A program made the translations under genes and the position numbers. The notes under the pieces were generated by a model. That model was not told the origin of the DNA. It saw only the letters and a list, made by a program, of their open reading frames with translations, and did not search any database. Source: JBEKCP01 sp050014815 (GTDB lineage: Bacteria > Planctomycetota > Planctomycetia > Pirellulales > Thermoguttaceae). Taken from it: 8,126 nucleotides of DNA. Below are positions 1 to 6,957 of this stretch, piece after piece (the stretch's first letter is position 1; each line of letters starts with the position of its first letter). The stretch is taken from assembly GCA_050014815.1 (NCBI GenBank), contig JBEKCP010000261.1:1-8126 (forward strand), in the 5' to 3' direction.

Positions 1-734
<734 letters not shown>

Positions 735-735
<1 letters not shown>

Positions 736-842
736 AAAAGTGTCCCCTCTCCCTCCGGGAGAGGGTTAGGGTGAGGGCTGTTGGGCAAGAGAATGCCTTG
801 CCTATGCCCTCACCCCCTGCCCCTCTCCCGGAGGGAGAGGGG
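735..842. repeat. Palindromic repeat element, copy A (REP/MITE-like)
   Basis: Two arms form a long imperfect hairpin. The left arm starts TCCCCTCTCCCTCCGGGAGA at 743 and runs on into GGGTTAGGGTGAGGGC. The right arm runs from about 806 to 843 and is its near-complement, ending GGAGGGAGAGGGGA. Each arm also holds a small inner hairpin (CTCCCTCCGGGAG; CTCCCGGAGGGAG). The core between the arms, about 779-805, is unlike the cores of the other two copies (3234-3355 and 5698-5815). The element lies between the convergent hppA and thiF genes, so its transcript could act as a two-way terminator, although there is no clear U-tract. The range given assumes that the flanking 11-bp repeats are the insertion boundaries. 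Confidence 0.85.
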
Positions 843-853
843 ACCGCCGGCTA
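843..853. repeat. 11-bp direct repeat, right copy (putative target-site duplication)
   Basis: Second copy of ACCGCCGGCTA, identical to 724-734. Its last three bases are the complement of the thiF TAG stop codon. Its first base is also the last base of the palindromic arm, so the exact boundary is ambiguous by one base. Confidence 0.75.
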
Positions 854-1894
854 GTTCCCCACGTACTTCGCATACACGGTCCGGGCCTCCGCAAGGTCGC
901 TGGTGCCCGTGATGATGGCCCGGCCGTCGGGAAAAAGATTCAACTCGTATCTTTCGACCGCCAGCCGCAGGAGGAACGGGTTGCGGGTGATTCGGCCGAC
1001 GCCTTCGAGCCGCCGGGCCAGTTCGTCCAAGGAGAAGGGGCGATCGGGATAGGTCAACTGCACGGCGTTGCGGCCGCAGAGGACGGCCGCCCGGCTCCCC
1101 TGGCGACCGGCCAGCCAGGAGAACTCCCTCCGCTTGCACGCCGGGCAGTCGGAGTCCTCGCGGAGGCTGCCCAGCTCGATGCGTGCCAGGCGGTTCCGCC
1201 AGAGGTCGACGACCACGAGGTCGCGCGAGACGGCCTGGCGATTGCCGCTGAGGATCTTGATCGCCTCGACGGCCGCCAGCGACGCGATGACGCCGACGAT
1301 CGGCCCCAGCACGCCCATCGTATCGCACGTGGGGGTGCTGCCCGGCGGCGGACACTCCGGCAGCAGGCAGCGGAGGCAGGGCGTGGTTCCCGGCAGGATC
1401 GTCATCGTCTGGCCCTCGGTGCCGACGCAGCCGGCGTAGACCCACGGCACTCCGAGGTGGACCGCGGCGTCGTTCATGAGGAACCGGGTCTCGAAGTTGT
1501 CGGTGCCGTCCAGCAGCACGTCGGCGCCTTGGCAGAGCTGCTCGATGTTGGCGGCCGTGATGTCGGCCACCACCGGCTCGATCGCCACGGACGAATTGAT
1601 CTTTCGCAGCTTTTCGGCGGCCGCGATGGCCTTGGGCAGCCCGGCGGCGGCGTCCTCTTCGTCGAAAAGCACCTGGCGGTGGAGGTTGCCGATCTCGACG
1701 AAGTCGCGGTCCACCAGGCGCATCGTGCCGACGCCCGCCCTCGCCAGCGTGTTGGCCAGCACGCTGCCGGTGGCCCCGCAGCCGCAGACAACCGCGCGGC
1801 CCTCGGCGAGGCGTTTTTGCCCTTCCTCGCCCAACGGCTGATAGCGGACCTGGCGGGCGTAGCGCCCCGGCAGAGAGGAGGGGTCAAGCGGCAT
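851..1894 (-). CDS. thiF: ThiF/MoeB/HesA-family adenylyltransferase (E1-like), probable ThiS-activating ThiF
   Basis: E1-like enzyme that uses ATP to adenylate the C-terminal glycine of a small ubiquitin-like sulfur carrier, ThiS in thiamine synthesis or MoaD in molybdopterin synthesis. The 347-aa protein has the full family layout: an N-terminal RYARQ...GEEGQKRL helix, a nucleotide-binding GCGATGS loop at residues 38-44, VDRDFVEIGNLHRQ at 61-74 with the conserved Asn and Arg, and DGTDNFETR at 129-137. Two CxxC pairs (C173/C176 and C250/C253) should bind zinc, and C190 in the CDTMGVLGP loop is the expected active-site cysteine. A C-terminal domain of about 90 residues (LCGRNAVQL... LFPDGRAIITGT) resembles the tail of the longer ThiF proteins. 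There is no rhodanese domain. The start ATG is supported by family alignment; the upstream Shine-Dalgarno is weak. No thi or moa genes are adjacent, so ThiF rather than MoeB is inferred. It is convergent with hppA. Confidence 0.85.
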   Translation of the reverse strand: MPLDPSSLPGRYARQVRYQPLGEEGQKRLAEGRAVVCGCGATGSVLANTLARAGVGTMRLVDRDFVEIGNLHRQVLFDEEDAAAGLPKAIAAAEKLRKINSSVAIEPVVADITAANIEQLCQGADVLLDGTDNFETRFLMNDAAVHLGVPWVYAGCVGTEGQTMTILPGTTPCLRCLLPECPPPGSTPTCDTMGVLGPIVGVIASLAAVEAIKILSGNRQAVSRDLVVVDLWRNRLARIELGSLREDSDCPACKRREFSWLAGRQGSRAAVLCGRNAVQLTYPDRPFSLDELARRLEGVGRITRNPFLLRLAVERYELNLFPDGRAIITGTSDLAEARTVYAKYVGN

Positions 1895-1941
1895 GGCGAG
1901 TTCCGGAGGCCGCTGCGCACCACAAAACGTGCGAAACGCGC

Positions 1942-2217
1942 CTTTTCTCTAGCCCAGGCGTTTTACGCCTGGGACGAAGGAGCGACACTCTTCTATTCTC
2001 TTCTATTCCTTCAGCCCCTTCAGGGGCATAGCGGGTGTCCAAGTATAACGTTGGAGTTTTGTGGTGCAGCCGTCCCGGCTGCCCGAGCAGGCGGGACGCC
2101 TGCACCACAAGTTATTCGTGGACAGCCGCATACTCATGGATTCCGCCCCTGAAGGGGCTGGGAAAGAACAGCGTTCGCTTTTCAACCCCAGACGTGAACG
2201 TCTGGGCTAGAGAAAAG
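1942..2217. repeat. Nested compound palindrome filling the gap upstream of thiF and downstream of a DUF1559 gene
   Basis: This non-coding stretch (gap 1895-2257) is an imperfect inverted repeat made of paired modules in mirror order. The outer arms are CTTTTCTCTAGCCCAG (1942-1957) and its complement at 2202-2217. The next pair are the hairpins CCCAGGCGTTTTACGCCTGGG (1953-1973) and CCCAGACGTGAACGTCTGGG (2187-2206). Then come GCCCCTTCAGGGGC (2014-2027) and GCCCCTGAAGGGGC (2145-2158). The centre is a further palindrome at 2060-2109. No convincing gene is present. It lies 5' of thiF and 3' of the 2258-3061 gene, so any thiF promoter must lie within or beside it. Confidence 0.85.
2060..2109. repeat. 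Central 50-bp palindrome with TGTGGTGCAG ends
   Basis: Perfect terminal inverted repeats (TGTGGTGCAG at 2060-2069 and CTGCACCACA at 2100-2109) enclose two related inner hairpins, CCGTCCCGGCTGCC and GGCGGGACGCCTG. I know similar sequences as common intergenic repeats in planctomycete genomes, which is recall and not a search result. It forms the core of the larger nested palindrome. Confidence 0.8.
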
Positions 2218-2257
2218 CAACACTGTTCACATTGCTTTCTGCCACAACCGCCCCCCG

Positions 2258-3061
2258 CTACTGCGGCACCAGGCAGCCGGGCGCCGGCGTCGTCCCGTCC
2301 GTGTTCACGTTGGTCGGGTTGTCGTCGCGGACCTTGTCGGCGTGGCCGTCGAAAAAGCAGAGGATCACGATCCCCGGGTGATTCGATGTCAGGTAGTTGG
2401 GCGTGATGGCCGCCGTGCCGCTGGCGGGCCAGGTGAACGTGATATTGGCCACGGTCGTGTCCGTCCATGTCCCGGCGTGCGGCGTGCCACTGGTGTTGAC
2501 GGGGTCGTTGGCCAACCGCGTTCGCTCGCCGAGCATGACGGTCTGCGCCGGATTCGCAATCTGGGCGATCGTCACCGTAAGCGGCGATGCAACGGTACGG
2601 TCGACGAAGCAACCCGACGTTCCACCCGACGTGACCAGGTTCAACGGCACCACGTAGCTCATGGAGTATTGCCCCGAGGTGGGCGTGTCCTTCAGCGGGT
2701 CGTCCGGGCAGATGAACTGGTTGATCCGGATGGTGGTGGGCCAGGTGCCGCTCGCCTTCCGGGCGCCGTCCAGGATGTCCTTGCGGCCGAGGTAGGCGAC
2801 GATGGCCATCGGCCAACTGACCAGGGCCGTGTTGGTGGCCGAGACGGCCGGGTTGACGTAGCCGGGAAGGTGCCCCTTATCCACTTCATAGTGGAGAATG
2901 GCAGTGCCGACTTCCTTCTGAAGATTGTTCAGGCATGTGACCTGCCGGGCGCTTTCCCGGGCGGAATTGATGCCCGCCATAAGGAGGGCCATCAGGACGC
3001 CGATCAGGACGATCACGACCAGGAGTTCGACGAGCGTGAAACCGCGACTGCGACTGGACAT
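2258..3061 (-). CDS. DUF1559 domain-containing pseudopilin-like protein (type II secretion/prepilin N-terminus)
   Basis: A protein of 267 aa with the type IV prepilin signature: a short basic leader (MSSRSRG), then FTLVELLVVIVLIGVLMALL, with the expected prepilin peptidase cut between Gly7 and Phe8, and a single membrane helix at about 8-30. The body carries family DUF1559 (SBP_bac_10) marks: a conserved helix with ARESARQVTCLNNLQ, FICPDDP around the middle, and near the C-terminus SNHPG...FFDGHAD, the degenerate H-x-DGH motif. Its molecular role is not established; paralogues are very numerous in planctomycetes, and a pseudopilus or extracellular role is inferred. The ATG at 3061 is chosen because a Shine-Dalgarno GGAG (complement of 3070-3073) sits 8 nt upstream and the leader length fits; an in-frame extension to 3196 adds a sequence unlike a leader. 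It is divergent from the related gene at 3414. Confidence 0.9.
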   Translation of the reverse strand: MSSRSRGFTLVELLVVIVLIGVLMALLMAGINSARESARQVTCLNNLQKEVGTAILHYEVDKGHLPGYVNPAVSATNTALVSWPMAIVAYLGRKDILDGARKASGTWPTTIRINQFICPDDPLKDTPTSGQYSMSYVVPLNLVTSGGTSGCFVDRTVASPLTVTIAQIANPAQTVMLGERTRLANDPVNTSGTPHAGTWTDTTVANITFTWPASGTAAITPNYLTSNHPGIVILCFFDGHADKVRDDNPTNVNTDGTTPAPGCLVPQ

Positions 3062-3233
3062 TTTGACAACTCCACTAGTTAAAATCTGCCCTTTCCCTGG
3101 CCCGATCCCCCTATTCTCCCCCAAAACGGGAGAAAATGCCAGCCCCAAAAAATTCCGCGCGGAAACGCTGGATTTTTCACCGGCAATCTGAGACAATGAA
3201 CGTGGGCAAGGGGACGAGTCCCTGGAGGCGCGG

Positions 3234-3355
3234 TCCCCTCTCCCTCCGGGAGAGGGCTAGGGTGAGGGCGGGTAGCGAGAAGGTGGCTGCTTTTGCAATG
3301 CTGCCCTCACCCCCGGGTACCCACTTGTGGGTGCCTCTCCCAAAGGGAGAGGGGA
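3234..3355. repeat. Palindromic repeat element, copy C
   Basis: The left arm begins TCCCCTCTCCCTCCGGGAGA at 3234 and continues GGGCTAGGGTGAGGGC, the same as copies A and B. The right arm ends AAAGGGAGAGGGGA at 3355. Unlike A and B, the right arm contains an additional hairpin, GGTACCCACTTGTGGGTGCC (3316-3335), in place of the short CTGCCC segment. The element lies in the 352-bp gap between the divergent DUF1559 genes (3062-3413). Apart from it I see only GC-rich spacer, an A/T-richer stretch at about 3061-3180, and no gene. Confidence 0.85.
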
Positions 3356-3400
3356 GCCTTTCAGCCAGCCGCCCGCGGTCCTCGGGGAGAAGAGGTAAAC

Positions 3401-3406
3401 AAGGAG
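3401..3406 (+). promoter_or_regulatory. Shine-Dalgarno site for the 3414 gene
   Basis: A strong AAGGAG lies 7 nt before the ATG at 3414. It decides that start over the in-frame TTG at 3408, which would overlap the optimal spacing. Confidence 0.85.
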
Positions 3407-3413
3407 TTTGGTT

Positions 3414-4280
3414 ATGAGTCGGCACAGAAAACGCGGTTTTACCCTGGTCGAGTTGTTGGTGGTGATTACCATTATCGGCATGCTGATGGCGATGCTGCTG
3501 CCGGCGGTGCAAGCGGCCCGCGAGGCCGCCCGCCGCGCCCAATGTTCGAACAACCAGAAGAACATCTCTCTGGCAATGCTCAATTACGAGGCGGCCCGCA
3601 AACGCTTCCCCAGCCTGCACAACAACGTGGGTACTTGGACCGGCACTTCGGGAGTCGGTTGGGGCGTTGTGTTGTTGCCGTATCTGGATCGCAATGACTT
3701 GTGGAACTTGTACAAGGCGGGCACCGCCAGCGCGCGGTACCTGAAGGTGATGGTTTGCCCGAGCGACCCGCCCCCCAGCGCGATCTCCACCGACAGCCCC
3801 TCGGATTACACCGCCAACGGTTTGGTGATCCGCGATGCCGGCGCAGGCTTCCAGGCCACATCCAACGATTACGTCAGCATGAACGACGGCACCGCCACCA
3901 CCCTGTTGGTGTCCGAGAACAAGCGATCGGCCAATTACACTTCCGGCAGCGCCACCTTTGGCTGGACCGATACGACAAAGGGCAACGTCACCTTCGGATA
4001 TGGGGGAACAACTCCTAACGGTGCCGGCGGTAGGTGGGCTGCGGCCAATTCGGGCTTCGGCGCCAGTTCCTATTCCACTTCGATGTCGCCCACCAGCGCG
4101 CCGTATAACGTCGACTCGAACCACGGCGGCGGCGTCGTCGCCGCATTCTGCGACGGGCACGTGTCGTTCCTCCGCAGCGACGCGGACACGACCTACGTCA
4201 GCGGCTCGAGTGCCCCGTCAATCTTCAACGCCCTGTGTACGCCGGACGGCGGGGAGCCGATCGGCGAGGACATGCTGTAA
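3414..4280 (+). CDS. DUF1559 domain-containing pseudopilin-like protein
   Basis: A protein of 288 aa with the classic planctomycete pseudopilin start: basic leader MSRHRKRG, then FTLVELLVVITIIGMLMAML, with prepilin peptidase expected to cut after Gly8. The helix continues into LLPAVQAAREAARRAQCSNNQKN, the most typical DUF1559 sequence. Later marks are VLLPYLDRNDLWNLY, VCPSDPP, and near the C-terminus VDSNHGGGVVAAFCDGHVSFL, the full SNHxGG...DGHV motif. The function is unproven; the protein is probably membrane-anchored with an exported C-terminal domain. It is a full-length family member. It shares organisation but only modest sequence identity with the divergent gene at 2258-3061, so the pair looks like old paralogues and not a recent duplication. 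The stop TAA is followed within about 12 bp by a long palindrome that could end transcription. Confidence 0.93.
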   Translation: MSRHRKRGFTLVELLVVITIIGMLMAMLLPAVQAAREAARRAQCSNNQKNISLAMLNYEAARKRFPSLHNNVGTWTGTSGVGWGVVLLPYLDRNDLWNLYKAGTASARYLKVMVCPSDPPPSAISTDSPSDYTANGLVIRDAGAGFQATSNDYVSMNDGTATTLLVSENKRSANYTSGSATFGWTDTTKGNVTFGYGGTTPNGAGGRWAAANSGFGASSYSTSMSPTSAPYNVDSNHGGGVVAAFCDGHVSFLRSDADTTYVSGSSAPSIFNALCTPDGGEPIGEDML

Positions 4281-4291
4281 GAATCCCGCCC

Positions 4292-4393
4292 GTTGTGGCA
4301 CGGTCTCCTGACCGTGCCACTGCCGCGACCGAAGGCCTCCTTGTCTGCCGTCCCCGACCAAACCGTGGTACGGTCGGGAGACCGTGCCACAAC
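4292..4393. repeat. Inverted repeat with GTTGTGGCACGGTCTCC ends
   Basis: Two 29-bp arms (4292-4320 and 4365-4393) are near-perfect complements. Each is itself a smaller hairpin, since GGCACGGTC...GACCGTGCC folds back on itself. The core of 44 bp is unrelated. The element sits between the 3' end of the DUF1559 gene and the 3' end of the hydrogenase operon, which are convergent here, so it may serve as a terminator for one or both. Two other small hairpins follow at 4408-4430 and 4469-4484. Together they account for the 222-bp gap 4281-4502, in which I see no gene. Confidence 0.85.
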
Positions 4394-4407
4394 AGGTTGG
4401 ACGGCGC

Positions 4408-4430
4408 GCCACGCCCTTGCAGGGCGTGCC
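4408..4430. repeat. Short hairpin GCCACGCCC-TTGCA-GGGCGTGCC
   Basis: A 9-bp stem with one mismatch and a 5-nt loop. It resembles another intergenic repeat class seen in planctomycetes (from memory). It is adjacent to the larger inverted repeat at 4292-4393 and may be a separate small repeat or part of a composite. Confidence 0.65.
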
Positions 4431-4468
4431 ACCCATCCATCAACCGTCATTCTTGCCGCGCATTGCAC

Positions 4469-4484
4469 GGCGGGCAAGCCCGCC
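4469..4484. repeat. Short hairpin downstream of the hydrogenase operon
   Basis: GGCGGGC-AA-GCCCGCC forms a perfect 7-bp GC stem about 18 bp beyond the nuoE-like stop codon on the minus strand. It is placed where a terminator could be, but no run of U follows, so intrinsic termination is not shown. Confidence 0.5.
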
Positions 4485-4502
4485 CGCTAAACATTCTCAA
4501 CG

Positions 4503-5054
4503 CTACGTTGTCGTTGCTCGCGCTTTCTTGAGGTACTTCTCCAGGATCGCGGGGACCTGGTCCGGCGTCACCTGGCCGTGGATCTCCTCGCCGACCATCA
4601 GCACGGGGGCGAGGCCGCAGGTGCCGAGGCACCGGGCCTGCTCCAGCGTGAAGACGCCGTCCTTGCTCGTCTCGCCCCAGGTGATGCCCAGCTCGTCCAT
4701 CAGCCGGCCGGCGATGCGGTCGGCCCCTTTCACGTAACAGGCGGTGCCCAGGCAGACGCTCAGGATGTACTTGCCGCGGGGCTGGAGACGGAAGAAGTGA
4801 TAGAAGCTGGCCACGCCCGCCACCGTCGCCGCCGGCACCTGCATGAGCTGGGCCACGGCGTCGAGGTGGGCCGGGCTGAGGTAGCCGAACTCGGCCTGCA
4901 CCCGGTGCAGCACGGCGATGAGCTGGCTCGCCGGCTCGGGGCCAGAGCACTGTTGGTCGATGAACTGCGAGACCGGCTCGCCCAGGGCATAGCGGGCCGC
5001 CGCCTGCACGTCCTGCCAGTTGTCGGTCGATGGGGTCGGCGTGGTCGGGTTCAT
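4503..5054 (-). CDS. hndA: NuoE-like [2Fe-2S] subunit of NAD(H)-linked [FeFe] hydrogenase (HndA/HydC type)
   Basis: Thioredoxin-like ferredoxin subunit that passes electrons within the NADH-linked hydrogenase complex, equivalent to complex I 24-kDa subunit NuoE. The 183-aa length suits the family. The N-terminal helical domain carries LIAVLHRVQAEFGYLSPAHLDAVAQ (about 45-69) and VAGVASFYHFF (78-88), both typical of NuoE. The C-terminal domain binds one [2Fe-2S] cluster through C101 and C106 (VCLGTACYVKG) and C142 and C146 (RCLGTCGLAP); all four ligands are present. The first residues (MNPTTPTPST) are probably disordered. The ATG at 5054 overlaps the hydrogenase TGA stop by 4 bp (ATGA), implying translational coupling and a fixed ratio to the catalytic subunit. 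It is the last gene of the operon as seen, whereas in many related operons the NuoE-like gene comes first. The stop is TAG, followed by hairpins. Confidence 0.93.
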   Translation of the reverse strand: MNPTTPTPSTDNWQDVQAAARYALGEPVSQFIDQQCSGPEPASQLIAVLHRVQAEFGYLSPAHLDAVAQLMQVPAATVAGVASFYHFFRLQPRGKYILSVCLGTACYVKGADRIAGRLMDELGITWGETSKDGVFTLEQARCLGTCGLAPVLMVGEEIHGQVTPDQVPAILEKYLKKARATTT

Positions 5055-6934
5055 CGGATGCCTCGGGGCAGTTTCGCCACGTAACGGGTGTGGAGGAGCT
5101 GGTGGGCCTTCTCCGAGCCCGGCCCGCCCAGGAACGTGTCGTAAACCTCTTCGACGGCCGGGTTCTCGTACGACTTGCGGAGCTTCTTGCCGCCGTCGAT
5201 GGCATAGAGCGCGGAGGCCCGCTTGCGCAAGAGCCGGGCATCGAGGATGTGGTAGCCTTCGGGCGGATAGGGCTGGCCGCCGCCGCCGCAGCAGCCGCCG
5301 GGGCAGGCCATCACCTCGATCACGTGGAACGGCTCCTTCCCCTCCCTGATCTTGTCCAGGAGGATCTTGGCGTTGGTCAGGCCGTTGGCCACGCCGACGT
5401 GCAGGTTCTGATCGCCGAGGGCCACGTAGGTCTCGCGGAGCCCTTCGACCGCCCGGACTTCGGTGAAGTCCAGGCGGTCGGCGGGCCGGCCGGTGACCAA
5501 TTCGCTGGCGGCCCGCAGCGTCGCTTCCATCACGCCGCCGGTCGTGCCGAAGATGTCGCCGGCCCCGCTGGCGATGCCCAGCGGCGCGTCGAACTCGCCC
5601 TCGGGCAGCGTTGTAAACTCGATCCCGTAGCACTTGATCATCCAGATCAGCTCGCGGGTAGTCAGCACCGCGTCGGTGAGGGGGATGGTCCTCCTCGTCC
5701 CCTCTCCCTCCGGGAGAGGGCTAGGGTGAGGGCGAGGGGAGTTAGAGTCTGCGTGGCGTCCCCTCACCCCCGGCCCTGCCCTCACCCCCTGCCCCTCTCC
5801 CGGAGGGAGAGGGGAGATTTCCAGCACATGCTCGGGCCGGCACGCCTCGTGCTTCTTCGCCACGCACGGCATGACGGCCGTCACGAAGATCTTCGCGGGG
5901 TCGATCCCCCGGCGCTGGGCATAGTAGGTCTTGATCAGGACCGAGAGCATGCTCATGGGCGAGCGGCAGGTCGAGGCGTGCGGGATCAGCTCGGGATAGA
6001 ACTTCTCCAGGAAGTTGATCCAGCCCGGCGAGCAGGAAGTGATCATCGGCAGCGGGCCTTCCTTGAGCCGGCTCAGCAGTTCGTGGGCCTCCTCGATGAT
6101 CGTCAGGTCGGCGCCGAGGTCGGTGTCGAAGACGGCGTCGAACCCCAGGCGGCGCAGCGCCGTGATCATCCGCCCGGTGGCGGGCGTCCCCGGCGGGAGG
6201 CCGAAGCCCTCGCCGATGGCCGCCCGGATCGAAGGGGCCGTCTGCACGACGACGTGCATCTCCGGGTCGGCGATGGCCTGCCAGACGGCACCCGCGCTCC
6301 GCTTCTCGACGAACGCCGCGGTCGGGCAGACGTTGATGCACTGCCCGCATTGGATGCACACCGAGTCGTCCATGTTCGCGCCGTGGGCGGGGGTGACGAT
6401 CGTATCGAACCCACGGCCGTGCTGGCTGAGGTTGGTCACGCCCTGGATCTCCTGGCAGACCCGCACGCAGCGGCCGCACAGAACACACTTCTCGCTGTCG
6501 CGGACGACCGAGTGGCTGGAGAGGTCCAGCGGGAAGCGCTTGCGGCGGCCCTCGAAGTGGCGGGCGCGGACGCCCATCGAGTAGGCCAGGTTCTGCAGCT
6601 CGCAGTTGCCGTCCCGCTCGCAGGTCTGGCAGTCCTTCGGGTGATTGTCCAGGATGAGCTCGACGATGTCGCGGCGGGCCTGGCGGATGTCGGGCGAGTT
6701 GGTCTGGACGTCCATTCCCTCCCACACCCGCTGGCTGCACGAGGCCATGTACTGGCCCATGTCCTTGACCTCGACGATGCACACGCGGCAGGAGCCCATC
6801 AGGCTCAGGTCGGGGTGGTAGCACAGCCGCGGGATGCGGATCCCGAGCTGCCCGCACGCCTCCATGATCGTGGTGCCCTCGTCGACCGTGACCGCCGCGC
6901 CGTCGATGGTCAGGGATATTTTCTTCTTACGCAT
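5051..6934 (-). CDS. hndD: [FeFe] hydrogenase catalytic subunit with NuoG-like iron-sulfur relay (HndD/HydA type), carrying an in-frame repeat insertion
   Basis: Catalyses reversible H2 formation at an H-cluster and exchanges electrons with the NuoF/NuoE-like partners in the cytoplasm. The 627 residues hold, in order: an N-terminal [2Fe-2S] domain (C38, C49, C52, C66); a His-Cys3 [4Fe-4S] site (H98, C102, C105, C111); two [4Fe-4S] ferredoxin motifs (C150/C153/C156/C160 and C193/C196/C199/C203); and the H-cluster domain. Its motifs are L1 TSCSPGW at 299-305, L2 MPCVAKKHE at 355-363 and L3 EVMACPGGCCGGGGQP at 540-555. L1 has Ser302 where the classic motif has a second Cys. Residues of about 374-412 are encoded by palindromic repeat copy B and have no place in the family. 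Without them the protein is about 588 aa, close to the 570-590 aa usual for this type. The end (GSEKAHQLLHTRY) is typical. The start at 6934 leaves a normal [2Fe-2S] domain; its Shine-Dalgarno is weak. The stop overlaps the next gene. Confidence 0.95.
   Translation of the reverse strand: MRKKKISLTIDGAAVTVDEGTTIMEACGQLGIRIPRLCYHPDLSLMGSCRVCIVEVKDMGQYMASCSQRVWEGMDVQTNSPDIRQARRDIVELILDNHPKDCQTCERDGNCELQNLAYSMGVRARHFEGRRKRFPLDLSSHSVVRDSEKCVLCGRCVRVCQEIQGVTNLSQHGRGFDTIVTPAHGANMDDSVCIQCGQCINVCPTAAFVEKRSAGAVWQAIADPEMHVVVQTAPSIRAAIGEGFGLPPGTPATGRMITALRRLGFDAVFDTDLGADLTIIEEAHELLSRLKEGPLPMITSCSPGWINFLEKFYPELIPHASTCRSPMSMLSVLIKTYYAQRRGIDPAKIFVTAVMPCVAKKHEACRPEHVLEISPLPPGEGQGVRAGPGVRGRHADSNSPRPHPSPLPEGEGTRRTIPLTDAVLTTRELIWMIKCYGIEFTTLPEGEFDAPLGIASGAGDIFGTTGGVMEATLRAASELVTGRPADRLDFTEVRAVEGLRETYVALGDQNLHVGVANGLTNAKILLDKIREGKEPFHVIEVMACPGGCCGGGGQPYPPEGYHILDARLLRKRASALYAIDGGKKLRKSYENPAVEEVYDTFLGGPGSEKAHQLLHTRYVAKLPRGIR
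5698..5815. repeat. Palindromic repeat element, copy B, inside the hydrogenase gene
   Basis: Same family and same orientation as copies A and C. The left arm begins TCCCCTCTCCCTCCGGGAGA at 5698 and continues GGGCTAGGGTGAGGGC; the right arm is identical in type to that of copy A and ends GGAGGGAGAGGGGA at 5815. On the minus strand it is read without a stop as hydrogenase residues of about 374-412 (ISPLPPGEGQGVRAG ... PHPSPLPEGEGTR), rich in Pro, Gly and Arg. The internal CTAG of the left arm would give a TAG stop in a different frame, so the reading frame matters. No flanking direct repeat is evident, unlike copy A. Confidence 0.92.
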
Positions 6935-6957
6935 AGGGGCCTGCCTGCGTCAAAGCA

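Noticed and set aside
1457..2152. Plus-strand open frame opposite thiF and into the compound palindrome.
   Set aside because: It is antisense to conserved ThiF motifs and continues through repeat sequence. There is no family resemblance.
3063..3085. TTGACA followed by TAAAAT on the plus strand as a sigma-70 promoter.
   Set aside because: The spacing is only 11 bp, too short for a -35/-10 pair, and the site is far from the plus-strand gene.
3062..3196. N-terminal extension of the minus-strand DUF1559 protein to 3196.
   Set aside because: Pseudopilins need a short basic leader before FTLVELLVV. The ATG at 3061 has a Shine-Dalgarno and gives that leader.
4503..5633. An extended minus-strand frame that would add about 190 residues to the NuoE-like protein.
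   Set aside because: The extension overlaps the hydrogenase coding sequence out of frame and is Arg/Pro-rich noise. The ATG at 5054 with ATGA overlap and normal family length is the real start.
5663..5827. CAGCAC on both sides of repeat copy B, as a target-site duplication.
   Set aside because: It is only 6 bp, and the left copy is about 30 bp away from the element edge, so chance explains it. No adjacent direct repeat was found for copy B or C.
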